Shown one piece after another: positions 1-8,907 of a DNA stretch of 46,086 nt. Position numbers and translations under genes: made by a program. Position 1 is the stretch's first letter; each line of letters begins with the position of its first letter. This stretch comes from Streptomyces huasconensis (GTDB lineage: Bacteria > Actinomycetota > Actinomycetes > Streptomycetales > Streptomycetaceae), in assembly GCA_004010275.1 (NCBI GenBank), contig RBWT01000051.1:1-46086 (forward strand), read 5' to 3'. The notes under the pieces are model-generated. The model was given only the letters and a program-made list of their open reading frames with translations. It was not told the origin of the DNA and searched no databases.

Positions 1-3
1 AAC

Positions 4-79
4 GCGCGACCAGCCCACGGCGGCCCGCAGACACCCCGCAACCCCTGCCCACCACCCCCAGGGGCGCGGGGACCGCAGG
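4..79. repeat. Partial copies of the Streptomyces GGGGCGCGGGGAACTGCGCG-type intergenic repeat
   Basis: Bases 4-30 read GCGCGACCAGCCCACGGCGG followed by CCCGCAG. This matches the distal half of the element that recurs in Streptomyces intergenic DNA (recalled consensus: GCGCGACCAGCCACA.., then ..GGCCCGCAG). Bases 60-73 hold a second fragment, AGGGGCGCGGGGAC, which is its proximal half. The element lies just downstream of the PimB-like gene, which ends at 114. Other copies sit at 22141-22169 and 30531-30675. Function is unknown. Confidence 0.55.
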
Positions 80-113
80 CGCCCGGCAGGGCCCCGCGGC
101 GGTGCCGTAGGGG

Positions 114-1253
114 CTACAGCAGCTCTCGGAGCCGCTCGGCCAGCAGGTCCCAGCGCCACTTCTTCTCCACCCACGCGCGCCCCCGCTCCCCCATCCGCGC
201 CCGCAGCTCCGCGTCCCCCAGGAGCGTGACGATCCGCTCCGCCGCCTCCTCGGGCACACCGCCCCGCACGACCCACCCCGTCTCGCCGTCGAGGACGCGT
301 CCGGCGCCCCGCCGGAGTCGCCGGAGACGACCGGCAGCCCCGTCGCGGACGCCTCCAGGTAGACGATGCCGAGCCCCTCGACGTCCAGCCCCCCGCGCCG
401 CGTCCGGCACGGCATCGCGAAGACGTCACCGGCGCCGTAGTGCGCGGGCAGCTCCGCCCACGGCACCGCCCCCGTGAAGCGGACGGAGTCCTCGACACCG
501 GTCTCGGCGGCCAGCTTGCGCAGGTCGCTCTCGTAAGGCCCGCCGCCGACCACCAGCAGCACCGCCTCCGGCTCCCGCGCCAGGATCGCCGGCATGGCAC
601 GGATCAGCGTGTCCTGCCCCTTGCGCGGCACAAGCCGGGAGACGCAGACCACCACGGGCCGGTCCGTCAGCGAGCCGCGCCCGCACCACGTCGCCGCCGG
701 ACCCCGGATGGAACGTCTTCTCGTCCACGCCGGGCGGCAGCTGCACCATCCGCCCGGCCGCCGCGGGCGTCAGCGCGGCGGCGATCCGCGAGCGCGTGTA
801 CTCGCCGAGGTAGGTGATCGTGTCCGTCGACTCGCCGATCCGGCGCAGCAGTTGGCGCGAGGCGGGCAGCTGCGCCCACCCCGCCTCGTGGCCGTGCGTG
901 GTGGCGACGAGCCGCGTCGCCCCCGCCTTGCGCAGCGCGGGCGCCATGAGCCCCAGCGGGCCCGCCGCCCCGAACCACACCGACGTACAGCCGTGTTCCC
1001 GCAGGAGCGAGACCGCGCGGCGGGTGACACGCGGGGTCGGCAGCAGCATCGTCGTGGGGTCGCGTACGACCTGGAAGGGCTGTTCGGCGTCGAAGGCCGC
1101 GGTGGCCTCGGCGCCCTCGCGGCCGCGCTTCCAGGTGGAGGCGTAGACGACGATCTGCTCGGGGTCCAGGCGCAGCGCCATGTTGTGCAGGAACGCCTGG
1201 ATGCCACCGGGCCTGGGCGGGAAGTCGTTCGTGACGATCAGGGTCTTGTGCAT
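114..1253 (-). CDS. GT4 glycosyltransferase, PimB'-like mannosyltransferase (two frameshifts)
   Basis: Probable GDP-mannose-dependent alpha-mannosyltransferase acting on the cytoplasmic face, related to corynebacterial PimB'/MgtB of phosphatidylinositol mannoside and lipoglycan synthesis. The ATG at 1253 opens MHKTLIVTNDFPPRPGGIQ, the glycine-rich N-terminal GT-B motif. FGAAGPLGL, TTHGHEAGWA and LPPGVD follow. The C-terminal half has the acceptor/donor motif EGLGIVYLEASATGLPVV and ends WRWDLLAERLRELL. About 380 residues, the family's usual size. The frame breaks near 690 (net -2 or +1) and near 297, where GACGGCGTC should be read for GACGCGTC. Protein is conserved on both sides, so these look like sequence errors. 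It diverges from the GT87 gene at 1382. PimB-type assignment is by motif recall; the exact acceptor is uncertain. Confidence 0.8.
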
Positions 1254-1381
1254 CGCGCCCGACAGTACCCAAAGCGGTCCCCGCCCACCGAATGGCCCAG
1301 CGTCTTCGCCCCGCTCCGGCACGCCCGGCATCATGGCTCCCCGAATCACGATGAAGCGTGCGAAAAGGGGGCGAGGAACGC

Positions 1382-2616
1382 ATGGCGCGCATCCTGACCG
1401 TCTGGGTTCTCACCAGGGCCCTCCTGCTGCTCTGCGTCTTCCACGTGCTCACCGCCCCGGGCCCGGACGTCACGAGCGACGTCTCCGTCATCTACCAGGC
1501 TGGTACGAGATCCTGCGCACCGGCACCTTCCCGCTCGACGACGTCACCTGGCAGTACCCGCCCGCCGCCGCCCTAGCGGTGCTCTCCCCCGCCCTCCTGC
1601 CCTTCCTCGACTACGCCTCGGCCTTCTTCGTCCTCGCCTTCCTCGCCGACGCGGCGGTCGGCGGGATGCTCCTGTACGCGGGGCGGCGGCCCGGCACGTC
1701 GTATCGGGGCCTGTGGGTGTGGGTCGTCGGCGTACCGCTGCTCGGCCCGACCGTCTACGCCCGCTACGACGTGATGGTCACGGCCGTCGCGGTCGCCGCG
1801 CTGATCGCCGGGGCCCGGCATCCGCGGACCCTGGGGGTGCTCGCCGGGTTCGGGGCGCTGCTCAAGGTGTGGCCAGTGCTGCTGCTGGCCGGGGTGCCGC
1901 GCGGGCGGGCGACACGGCGGTCCTGGGCCGCGGCCGCGGGCACGGCGTTCGGCGTCACGCTGGCGTTCCTCGTGGCGATGCCGGGCGCGCTCGCGTTCCT
2001 CACCTTCCAGCGCGAGCGGGGCACGGAGGTGGAGTCCCTCGGCGCCCTGGTCCTCCACGTCGGGCGGCACCTCGGCTGGCGCGGCGACGTCCGGCTCAAC
2101 TACGGCTCGGTGGAGTTCCTCGGCCCGTACGTCCCGCTGGTCAGCACGGCGGCGCAACTGCTCTCGGCGGCGGCCCTGTGCTGGCTCCTGGCGTGGCGGC
2201 TGCGCGCGCGGGCCTGGTCGGCGAGCACCCTCGCGGACACGGCCTTCGTGGCGGTGCTGCTCTTCACCGCCACGAGCCGGGTGATCAGCCCGCAGTACAT
2301 GCTGTGGCTGGTCGGGACCGCCGCCGTCTGTCTGGCGTTCCGCGCGAGCCCCATGGAGCTTCCGGCCCGGCTGATGCTCGCCGCCACGTTCGTGACGTTC
2401 CTGGAGTTCCCGGTGTGGTTCTCGCACGTGGTGGCCAGCGACCCGCTGGGCGTGACCCTGCTGCTCGTACGCAACGGCCTGCTGGTGGCGGCTGCCCTGC
2501 TGGCGTGCCGCGCCCTGTGGCGGCAGACAGCGGCCGAGCGCGAGCAGGAACCCGTGCCGGGGCCGGCGCCGGTCAGCCCAGCTCCGAGCGGAGATACGTG
2601 CGCCAGCGCGCCGTGA
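1382..2616 (+). CDS. Glycosyltransferase family 87 (DUF2029) polytopic membrane protein (one frameshift)
   Basis: Predicted polyprenol-phosphate-mannose-dependent mannosyltransferase of the GT87/GT-C fold. It starts at ATG 1382 (MARILTVWVLTRALLLL). Family features in order: an extracytoplasmic loop with SDVSVIYQ and WYEILRTG, then WQYPPAA, then multiple membrane segments, GALLKVWPVLLLAG, and near the end SRVISPQYMLWLVG. About ten hydrophobic segments are visible. A single G appears missing near 1500 (CAGGGCTGG read as CAGGCTGG), splitting the N-terminal 39 residues from the rest. The 3' end overlaps the convergent lipoprotein gene by 44 bases. Next to a PimB-like enzyme it fits mannolipid or mannoprotein synthesis, but the acceptor is not readable from sequence. 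Confidence 0.8.
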
Positions 2617-3785
2617 ACTCCTCCGGCGTCGTGCGCAGGACGTCCCGCAGCGCGTCCTCGACCGCGCCCGCCCGCTTCCCGTGGCCGCCGACGGCACGGT
2701 AGAAGTCCGTCAGCCTCCGCTCGCCCCACCGGTCCGCGATCATCCGGCAGGCCAGCCAGCCGCCTTCGTACGCCCGCGCGAGCCGCCCGGCGTCCGTCCC
2801 GAAGCCGAACTCGTCGTCGCCCGGCAGTTCACGCGGCAGCTCTCCGCCCCGCACCGCGCGCCCCAGTTCGGGCGCGGCCTGGGCGGCGGTTCGTCCGGTG
2901 CCGCGGTAGCCCACCCAGTCCGCGAAGCCCTCGGAGAGCCAGAGCGGGGTGGCCGGGGAGGTGCGCGTACGGGTCGCCACGTGCGTCGTCTCGTGGGTCA
3001 GGACGACCTGCTTGCCGAAGTCCCCGAGGACGCCGTACGCCTCGGGGTTGACGATGATCCGGTCGGCGGGGGCCCGCCCCGGACCGCCCGCCTCCCCCGT
3101 GGTGACCGCCGCTATCCCCCGGTACCCGGAGGCGGGCGCCCCGAGGAGGCCCGCCATGCCCTTCAGGGAGCGCGGAACGAGGACGACGACCTTCCCCGGC
3201 CACTTCCCCGGCCAGGCGTCGCGCACCGCGGGCACCGCCCGGTCGGCGAGCGCGCGGTGGGCGCGCAGCTCCCGGGCGCCGCGGCCGACGCCGAGGACGA
3301 GGCTGTCCGCGCCCCGCTCGGCGCGCACCCTGCCCTGGTCCCACAGCTGTTCGCCCGCCTTCTTCGCGGGCCGCTCGGCGGTGACGTACCACTGTCCGTC
3401 GTGCCGCTCCAGGGAGAGCGTGCGGTTCCGCGGTGAGCGGGGCGCCGGTCGTAACCCTCGACGCGGTAGCGGAGTTCGCGCGCGCCGTGGCCCGTGAGCC
3501 GGAGCGGTCCAGCCGGGAGAGGCGGTACTCCCAGGTCTCCAGCGGGATCGCGCGGACGTTCGCGAAGAGGTCCGGCGCGCCTGAGCTGCCGTGCAGCGGG
3601 CGCTCGGTCCGCTCGTACGCCCGCTCGTCCCCGGTGAGGACGGCGTGCGCCCGGCGGTCAAGGAGCCGGCGCACGTCGCCCGCGGCGGTGTCGGGGACGG
3701 GATCGGCGCCGCAGCCGGCGAGCAGCGCGAGGCAGAGCGCCGAGCAGAGCGCCACCACCCACGACCCACGCCTGCGACCAGCCAC
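2573..3785 (-). CDS. Secreted lipoprotein with HExxH metalloprotease-like domain (two frameshifts)
   Basis: The N-terminus (GTG at 3785) is MAGRRRGSWVVALCSALCL followed by LLAGC, a clear lipobox, so the protein should be anchored outside the membrane. The middle region, with KVVVLVPRSLKGMAG and IIVNPEAYGVLG, leads to VVLTHETTHVATR (HExxH zinc site) and, about 20 residues later, LWLSEGFADWVGY, which supplies a candidate third ligand Glu as in gluzincin-type peptidases. The C-terminus is FTARWRTYLRSELG. About 404 residues. Two single-base losses, near 3485 and 3438, pass the frame through a short middle segment. The GTG start has GGGAAG very close to it, so a slightly later start is possible. 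Substrate unknown. Confidence 0.7.
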
Positions 3786-3819
3786 CTTCCCGATCGTACG
3801 GGGACGGCGGCGGTGCCGG

Positions 3820-4850
3820 TCAGACCCGTGTGACGGACGACACCGGCATCATGCCGACGGGGTCGTAGCGGACCTGAGCGCCGGGGTAGGGGGCGTGCAC
3901 CACCTGGCCGTCGCCCATGTACATCCCGATGTGGCTGGCGTCGTCGCGGTAGGTGACGAGGTCGCCGGGCTGCGCCTCGGCCAGCGGCACCTGCCGTCCG
4001 GCGTACCGCTGGGCCTGCGAGGTGCGCGGCAGACCGACCCCGGCCTGGGCGTACGACCACTGGGTGAGGCCCGAGCAGTCGAAGCGGTGGGGCCGTTGGC
4101 GCCCCACACGTAGGGGCGGCCGACGGCGGAGCGGGCGGCGGCGATGGCGGCGGCGGCCCGCGAGGAGGAGGGGGCCGCGGCTTTCGGCTCCGGCGCCTCG
4201 GCGCGCGATCCGGTGCGCGAGGACCTCTCGTACGCCTCGCGGTCCTTGCTCGGCAGCGAGTTGAGCAGGCGGCGGGCCTGCGCCAGCTTGTGTTCGACGG
4301 CGCGCTTGTGGCGGGCGACGAGAGCGCGGCTCTTCTCCAGCTCGGTGAGCTTGTGCCCGGCTTCGGTGCGCTGCTGCGCGAGGCCGCGCTGGGCCCGCCG
4401 CAATTCGGTGAGCTGCCCCGCGTGCCGGGTGCTGACGCGGTCCAGGGCCGTGGCCTTGTCGAGGTAGCCGTCCGGGTCGGAGGAGAGCATCAGCTGGAGC
4501 GAGGGGTCGATGCCGCCTTCGCGGTACTGCGCCCCGGCGAGCGCGCCGAGCCGGCCGCGCATCCGGTTGATCCGCTCCTGGCCGCGCGCGACGCTGTCCC
4601 GGGCCCGCTCGACCTGGGCGCGCAGCCGGTCCGCGCGCTCGTCGGCCTCGTTGAACGCCTCGGTCGCCTTCTCTGCCTGCTCGTACAGCCGGTCCACCTG
4701 GGCCCGGACCTCGGACGGCTTGTCCTGCGGCGCGGCGCCCACAGGCGTGGTTCCGAGGGCGGCGGCCGCGGTGACCGCTGCCGCCGAGAGGACGGTGACG
4801 CGCGTGCCCCGGTCGATGCCGGGCTGTGCGGGACGGCGATGGAACCCCAC
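3820..4850 (-). CDS. NlpC/P60 (C40) cell-wall endopeptidase, secreted (one frameshift)
   Basis: Predicted peptidoglycan D,L-endopeptidase. I place the start at GTG 4850 because VGFHRRPAQ.. aligns with the start of the paralogue at 6105 and GGGAGAG lies upstream. A signal peptide (VTVLSAAAVTAAAALG, cleavage near VGAAPQ) is followed by a long coiled-coil (about residues 40-220, with GGIDPSLQLMLSSDPDGYLD in the middle) and a C-terminal NlpC/P60 domain: RPYVWGANGP, catalytic FDCSGLTQW, and SHIGMYMGDGQVVHAP with catalytic His. A C is missing near 4088, just before the catalytic Cys. About 343 residues, the same architecture as RipA/P60-type hydrolases. Confidence 0.88.
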
Positions 4851-4940
4851 GGGTGGCCGCTCTCCCTTCCGTTGACGGGCCCCCGGCTCTCCGGGGGAAG
4901 CGCGCCGACAGTAGCCGTGCGGCCAGGGAGGGGCCAACGA

Positions 4941-4952
4941 CCCGGATGGGTG
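4941..4952 (-). promoter_or_regulatory. 12-bp motif CACCCATCCGGG in leader of NlpC gene 1
   Basis: Read on the minus strand this is CACCCATCCGGG, 91 bases upstream of the GTG start at 4850. The identical 12-mer occurs 66 bases upstream of the paralogous hydrolase gene (6171-6182). Outside these two leaders I did not notice another copy in the window. A shared operator or a conserved RNA-leader element would both fit. Function is inferred only from the repetition. Confidence 0.45.
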
Positions 4953-5058
4953 CGGACAGCCCGACGCCCCGCCTCAGACGCAGGTCATCAGCGGGGCGTG
5001 CGGTCAGCGGGAGTTGCCGGAATTCGCCCGTTTGGGCGGTGTCCGGTCCGTGTTGACG

Positions 5059-6105
5059 TCAGGCGACGCGGACGCCGAACTGGAAGTCGCCCAGGTACTC
5101 CATGGCCTCGTAGCGCACCACGGCGCCGGGCTTGGGGGCGTGCAGCACCTGGCCGTTGCCGGCGTAGAGACCGACGTGCGCGAGGTTGTTGAAGAACACC
5201 AGGTCGCCGGGCTTCAGCTCGCCGCGGCCGATGCGGGTGCCGTCGTTCTGCTGGGTGTACGTGGTCCGGGTGATGGATACGTCGGCCTGGGCGTAGGCCC
5301 ACTGGGTCAGCCCGGAGCAGTCGTAGGAGTTGGGGCCGGTGCCGCCGGAGACGTACGGCTTGCCGAGCTGGGTGGCGGCGGCGTTCAGGGCGGCGGCGCC
5401 GCGGCTGGAGGCGGGGGCCTCCTTGCCGAGGTCCGCGGGCTTGTCGGCGGCGCGGTCGGCGGCACGGCTCGCGCGCTGCTTCTCCTTGGCGGCCAGGTCC
5501 GCCTTCTCCTTGGCCGTCAGGGTGTTGAGGAGCTTCTGCGCCTCGCCGAGCTTGGCCTGGACCTCGCGCTTCTTCTTGCCGAGTTCCGTCCGGGTGTCGG
5601 CGAGGTCGTCGAGCTTGCCCGCGGCCTCCTTGCGCTGCTGCGCGAGGTCCCGCTGCTTCTTCTGGATCTTCTTGAGCGCGTCGACCTGCTGGCTGCTCAA
5701 CTGGTCCAGGGTGGACGCCTTGTCGAGGTAGTCGTCCGGGTCGGAGGAGAGGAAGAGCTGCAGGGAGGGGTCGATGCCGCCGGAGCGGTACTGGGCGCTG
5801 GCCATCGAACCGAGGCCCTCGCGCAGCTCGTTGAGGTCCTCCTGGCCGTCGGCGACCTTGTCCTGGAGAGCGTCGATCTGCTTCTCCAGCTTCTCCTGCT
5901 TCTCCTTGGCGCCGTTGTACTTGTCGGTGGCGCGCTCCGCGTCCTCGTAGAGCTTGTCGACCTTGGACTTGACCTCGTCCTTGCCCGGCTTCGGCGCGGC
6001 CTGGGCGGCGCCCTGCGAGGTGAGGGCCACGGCAGCGGCGGCGGTCGCGGTGAGCACGGTCACGCGGGTGCGGCTCGGCTGCTTGGGTCGACGGTGGGAC
6101 GCCAC
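5059..6105 (-). CDS. NlpC/P60 (C40) cell-wall endopeptidase, secreted
   Basis: Intact 348-residue paralogue of the preceding gene. GTG start at 6105 with AAGGAG eight bases upstream. A twin-basic N-terminus (ASHRRPKQPSRTRVTV), a hydrophobic segment and an Ala-rich cleavage region (QGAAQAAPKPG) mark it as secreted. Residues about 40-220 form a Lys/Glu-rich coiled-coil containing GGIDPSLQLFLSSDPDDYLD. The catalytic domain begins at GKPYVSGGTGP, with nucleophile YDCSGLTQWAY, LAHVGLYAGNGQVLHAP carrying the catalytic and third polar residues, and C-terminus FQFGVRVA. Predicted to cut peptidoglycan stem peptides during growth or division. Its long leader (6106-6394) suggests its own promoter. Tandem duplication with the neighbour is evident from the shared architecture. 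Confidence 0.93.
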   Translation of the reverse strand: MASHRRPKQPSRTRVTVLTATAAAAVALTSQGAAQAAPKPGKDEVKSKVDKLYEDAERATDKYNGAKEKQEKLEKQIDALQDKVADGQEDLNELREGLGSMASAQYRSGGIDPSLQLFLSSDPDDYLDKASTLDQLSSQQVDALKKIQKKQRDLAQQRKEAAGKLDDLADTRTELGKKKREVQAKLGEAQKLLNTLTAKEKADLAAKEKQRASRAADRAADKPADLGKEAPASSRGAAALNAAATQLGKPYVSGGTGPNSYDCSGLTQWAYAQADVSITRTTYTQQNDGTRIGRGELKPGDLVFFNNLAHVGLYAGNGQVLHAPKPGAVVRYEAMEYLGDFQFGVRVA

Positions 6106-6170
6106 GCGGGCGGCTCCTTCTTCCTCCGGCCGCCTACCAGGACGCGGTGGGCGGGTACCACCGCCGCCAC

Positions 6171-6182
6171 CCCGGATGGGTG
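6171..6182 (-). promoter_or_regulatory. 12-bp motif CACCCATCCGGG in leader of NlpC gene 2
   Basis: The same 12-mer as at 4941-4952, here 66 bases upstream of GTG 6105. The surrounding leader (6106-6310, minus strand) has an A+T-rich upstream part and ends GTCCTGGTAGGCGGCCGGAGG. I could not fit it to the c-di-AMP (ydaO) riboswitch consensus. Confidence 0.45.
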
Positions 6183-6206
6183 ATCAACCGAGCGGGGGTT
6201 CGAGTG

Positions 6207-6221
6207 GTGACCTTAGTGACC
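6207..6221. promoter_or_regulatory. Direct repeat GTGACC-TTA-GTGACC upstream of NlpC gene 2
   Basis: Two exact GTGACC hexamers spaced nine bases start to start, about 102-116 bases before the start codon. They lie in the only A+T-rich stretch of the 6106-6394 intergenic region, where the promoter should be. It resembles direct-repeat operators such as those of MtrA, which controls cell-wall hydrolases in actinobacteria. However, MtrA repeats as I recall them are spaced 11, so the assignment is tentative. Nothing else is recognisable in this 289-base gap. Confidence 0.3.
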
Positions 6222-6394
6222 TTCTTGTGATCAGTTCAAATCTCATCAGTAAAAAATCGGTCGCCGAGCGCATTCTTTACCGGTGACGCACAGCCGGTGA
6301 TGATCTTCTGACGCTACGTCGCGCGACCGCACCCTCAATTCGGGCATACAGCACAGGAGTTACGGGAGCCCCTTTAGCCCCGCGAAAGCCCCTT

Positions 6395-7741
6395 CTAGCC
6401 CCGCGAAAGCCGCTTCAGGAGGACCGCCGAGGCCACCGGCCGCGCCCCCGCCTTCGCGATCCCGTCGGCGACCTCGCGGTCGGTCGAGACGACGACCACG
6501 GGCCGGCCCGGCGGCTCCGCGCGCACCAGCTGACGGATCAACTCATCGGCGGTCACGCCCGGTTTGGAGAAGAGCACCCGCACCCCGCGCGGCGGCGCGA
6601 GCAGCACCGGAGCCGCCAGCTCCGCGCCGTCGAAGACGCAGGTGACCTCGGCGCCCGACTGGCGGGCCAGCTGCGAGAGCGAGCCGAGCAGCCGCAGCCG
6701 CTGCTTCTCCAGCGGCATGGTCGGATAGCCGGTCTTGGTGACGTTGTAGCCGTCGACGACCAGATGCGCCTGCGGCAGTGCGAGCAGCTGGTCGAGGATG
6801 GCCGGGTCGTTCTCCGACAGGGCGCGGGCGGCGATGTCCTTCGGCGACATCCGGCCGGGCTCCACGGCGTCGACGGTCTCGGCCGGGCGTACGGAGACGG
6901 GGGGCAGCGCCAGTTCGCGGCGCAGCCCCTGGGCCGCCTCCAGGACCGCGTCGAGCAGCAGCCGCACCCGCATGTCCTCGACGCTGCGGCCCTCGCGCGC
7001 CGCCCTGCGGCTGGCCTCCAGCGCGGCCTCGGTCTCGCCGAGGCGGGCTTTGAGCCGCCGCGCCTCGCTCTCGGCGGCGGAGACCTGGGCCTGGCTCTCG
7101 GCGCGCACGGCCTCCGTCTCGGCGGCCGCCTTGCGCAGCGCCGCCTCCCCGCGCTTGACGTCGCTGAGCGCCCCGCGCAGCTTGCGGTGCATCGATTCGG
7201 CTTCCCTGCGGCCACTTCCAGCTCCGCGCGCAGCCGCTCGGTCTCCGCCTTGGTCTGGCCGCGGGCCGCCGCCAGCTCGCGCGCAGCCGCTCCAGCTCGG
7301 CCCTGGTCCCGTCGTCGACGCGCTCGGCGTCGCCCGCTGGGCCTCCTCGCCCGCGGCGGCCACCAGCTTCACCCAGCCCGCCGGGCGCAGCACATAGGCC
7401 GCGGCCGCCACGTCCAGGGGGTCGGCGGCCGGCGGCGGGGCGCCCGCGTCCAGCGCGCCGGCCAGCTCGGGCTGGGCCTCGCGCAGCCGGTCGCCGATGC
7501 GCTGCCGGAAGAGGGTGTCGCCCTCCAGCGCCGCGGCCATGGCGTTGCCCGCGAACTTCGCGCGGCGGGTGGGCGTGAAGCGGGCGTACTGCCGCAGCTG
7601 GGCGGGGAGCTCGGCCGGGGTCAGGCCGCCGAAGCCGTCCGAGGCGATCTGGACGACCCGTCGGCGTACCCCGTCGGGCAGCGGACGGTCGAGCACCTCA
7701 GCGGTGCCGTCGTCCGGCTCCCCGCCTGCGCTCTCCACCAT
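6395..7741 (-). CDS. NYN (YacP/PIN-like) domain RNA-binding or nuclease protein with coiled-coil middle
   Basis: The ATG at 7741 gives a 448-residue reading. The N-terminal third (LPDGVRRRVVQIASDGFGG, ..RFTPTRRAKFAGNAMAAAL) is a helical domain typical of the actinobacterial form. The middle (about 150-270) is a Glu/Ala-rich coiled-coil. The C-terminal third is a NYN domain: HLVVDGYNVTKTGYP, VTCVFDGAEL and RPVVVVSTDREVADG, giving the acidic cluster expected of PIN-fold nucleases. Between about 7340 and 7210 three single-base losses shift and then restore the frame, so roughly 40 residues are mistranslated but the ends are in phase. Restoring them gives a continuous coiled-coil. Probable RNase or RNA-binding factor; substrate unknown. 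Confidence 0.8.
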   Translation of the reverse strand: MVESAGGEPDDGTAEVLDRPLPDGVRRRVVQIASDGFGGLTPAELPAQLRQYARFTPTRRAKFAGNAMAAALEGDTLFRQRIGDRLREAQPELAGALDAGAPPPAADPLDVAAAAYVLRPAGWVKLVAAAGEEAQRATPSASTTGPGPSWSGCARAGGGPRPDQGGDRAAARGAGSGRREAESMHRKLRGALSDVKRGEAALRKAAAETEAVRAESQAQVSAAESEARRLKARLGETEAALEASRRAAREGRSVEDMRVRLLLDAVLEAAQGLRRELALPPVSVRPAETVDAVEPGRMSPKDIAARALSENDPAILDQLLALPQAHLVVDGYNVTKTGYPTMPLEKQRLRLLGSLSQLARQSGAEVTCVFDGAELAAPVLLAPPRGVRVLFSKPGVTADELIRQLVRAEPPGRPVVVVSTDREVADGIAKAGARPVASAVLLKRLSRG

Positions 7742-7775
7742 CCGTCACCCCACTAGCTGTGCGGGCCCCGCTCCC

Positions 7776-8015
7776 TCAGGAGTCGGTGCCCGGCCTGTCC
7801 ACGAGTTCCACCTGGTCCACCGCGTTGCACCAGCGGCAGCGCACCGACTCGATGGTCTCACTGACCACCTCGCGTTCCTCGACCTTCGCCTCACCGGCCA
7901 GGTCGAGATGCACATACTCGACGACCTTCGACGTGCGGGTCACGTCGAAACGCGTGAGGTTGCCGCACAGCGTGCAGCGCCACCGGGTGGTGTCCGTCGG
8001 CAGGGGAACCGTCAT
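7776..8015 (-). CDS. Small zinc-ribbon protein, 79 aa
   Basis: Compact protein with two CxxC knuckles, WRCTLCGNLTRF and SVRCRWCNAV, separated by about 40 residues, which should bind one structural zinc. Between them lies a basic/acidic beta-rich segment (RTSKVVEYVHLDLAGE). It starts at ATG 8015 and ends 34 bases before the NYN gene start, so the two are probably co-transcribed. It diverges from the rhomboid gene at 8173. No enzymatic motif. Function not assignable; a nucleic-acid or protein adaptor role beside an RNA-processing protein is plausible inference only. Confidence 0.75.
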   Translation of the reverse strand: MTVPLPTDTTRWRCTLCGNLTRFDVTRTSKVVEYVHLDLAGEAKVEEREVVSETIESVRCRWCNAVDQVELVDRPGTDS

Positions 8016-8172
8016 CGTGGCTCTTCGCTTTCTTCGGTGACCGTGGCGCTCCGGCGCTTTCTCCGCGGCGCGTATCGCCCCGTAACCCTAGCCTGCACGG
8101 CTCGCGATGCGGCGGGGTCCGTCGCGGCATGGCGGTCTGTGCGGGTAGCTCCCATTACGTCATGCTCTGTTC

Positions 8173-8907
8173 ATGATCCACGCAAAGGGTACGCACGCGG
8201 GTCGGCTGCCGCGGGGCCAGTCGGCCCCGGTGACGTACGGACTGATCGCCGTCTGCTGCCTGGTCTTCGTGATCTCCCCGGTGTCCGGGCTCAACCCGTC
8301 CTACGGCACGGGCGACGAGCTGCTGGCCGCGCAGCAGACCTACTTCGAGCGTTGGGGCGTGGTGCCCGCCGAGCTGTTCAGCGGCGTTCCGCGCGCCGCC
8401 CTCGGCCCGTTCACCGCGCTGTTCGTGCACGGCAGCTGGGTGCATCTGCTCGGGAACATGCTGTTCCTGTACGTCTTCGGGGCCATGGTCGAGGAACGCA
8501 TGGGGCACCTCCACTACGCGCTCTTCTACGTCGCCTGCGGCTATCTGGCCCTGCTCGCCTACGCCGCGGCGCACGCGGACTCCGGCCAGACGCTCGTCGG
8601 TGCCTCCGGGGCGATCTCCGCCGTCCTCGGCGCCTGCCTCTATCTCTTCCCCAGGGCCCGCGTCACCAGCCTCTTCCCGTTCCTCTTCTTCCTGCCGCTG
8701 CGCCTTCCCGCGTGGGTGGTGCTGCCGTTCTGGGTGGCGCTCCAGTGGCTCGCGGCGGGGCAGGGCGGCAAGGGCACCGGGGTGGCGTACCTGGCGCATC
8801 TGGTGGGCTTCTCGCTCGGTTTCCTGTACGCGTGGGGGTGGTGTGTACGGAGGACTAAAGTGAAGAGCACAGCAGTTCCGGCCACCGAGGGAGACAGCCA
8901 GCCGTGA
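8173..8907 (+). CDS. Rhomboid-family intramembrane serine protease
   Basis: Six-helix rhomboid core, 244 residues. Diagnostic motifs in order: FTALFVHGSWVHLLGNMLFL (HxxxN of helix 2), YALFYVACGYLA, VGASGAISAVLGA (GxSG with the catalytic Ser in helix 4), and YLAHLVGFSLGFL (catalytic His in helix 6). The L1 loop between the first two helices is long. The 3' end overlaps the next gene as GTGA (8904-8907), so the two are translationally coupled. It cuts single-pass membrane proteins within or near the membrane; its substrate here is unknown. Confidence 0.93.
   Translation: MIHAKGTHAGRLPRGQSAPVTYGLIAVCCLVFVISPVSGLNPSYGTGDELLAAQQTYFERWGVVPAELFSGVPRAALGPFTALFVHGSWVHLLGNMLFLYVFGAMVEERMGHLHYALFYVACGYLALLAYAAAHADSGQTLVGASGAISAVLGACLYLFPRARVTSLFPFLFFLPLRLPAWVVLPFWVALQWLAAGQGGKGTGVAYLAHLVGFSLGFLYAWGWCVRRTKVKSTAVPATEGDSQP

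Noticed and set aside
6106..6394. c-di-AMP (ydaO) riboswitch before NlpC gene 2
   Set aside because: Such riboswitches precede some Streptomyces cell-wall hydrolases, but the leader lacks the conserved CCGACAGCTAAC-type strand and the paired GGGGxxxGAA segments. Only the terminal GGTAGGCGG is reminiscent.
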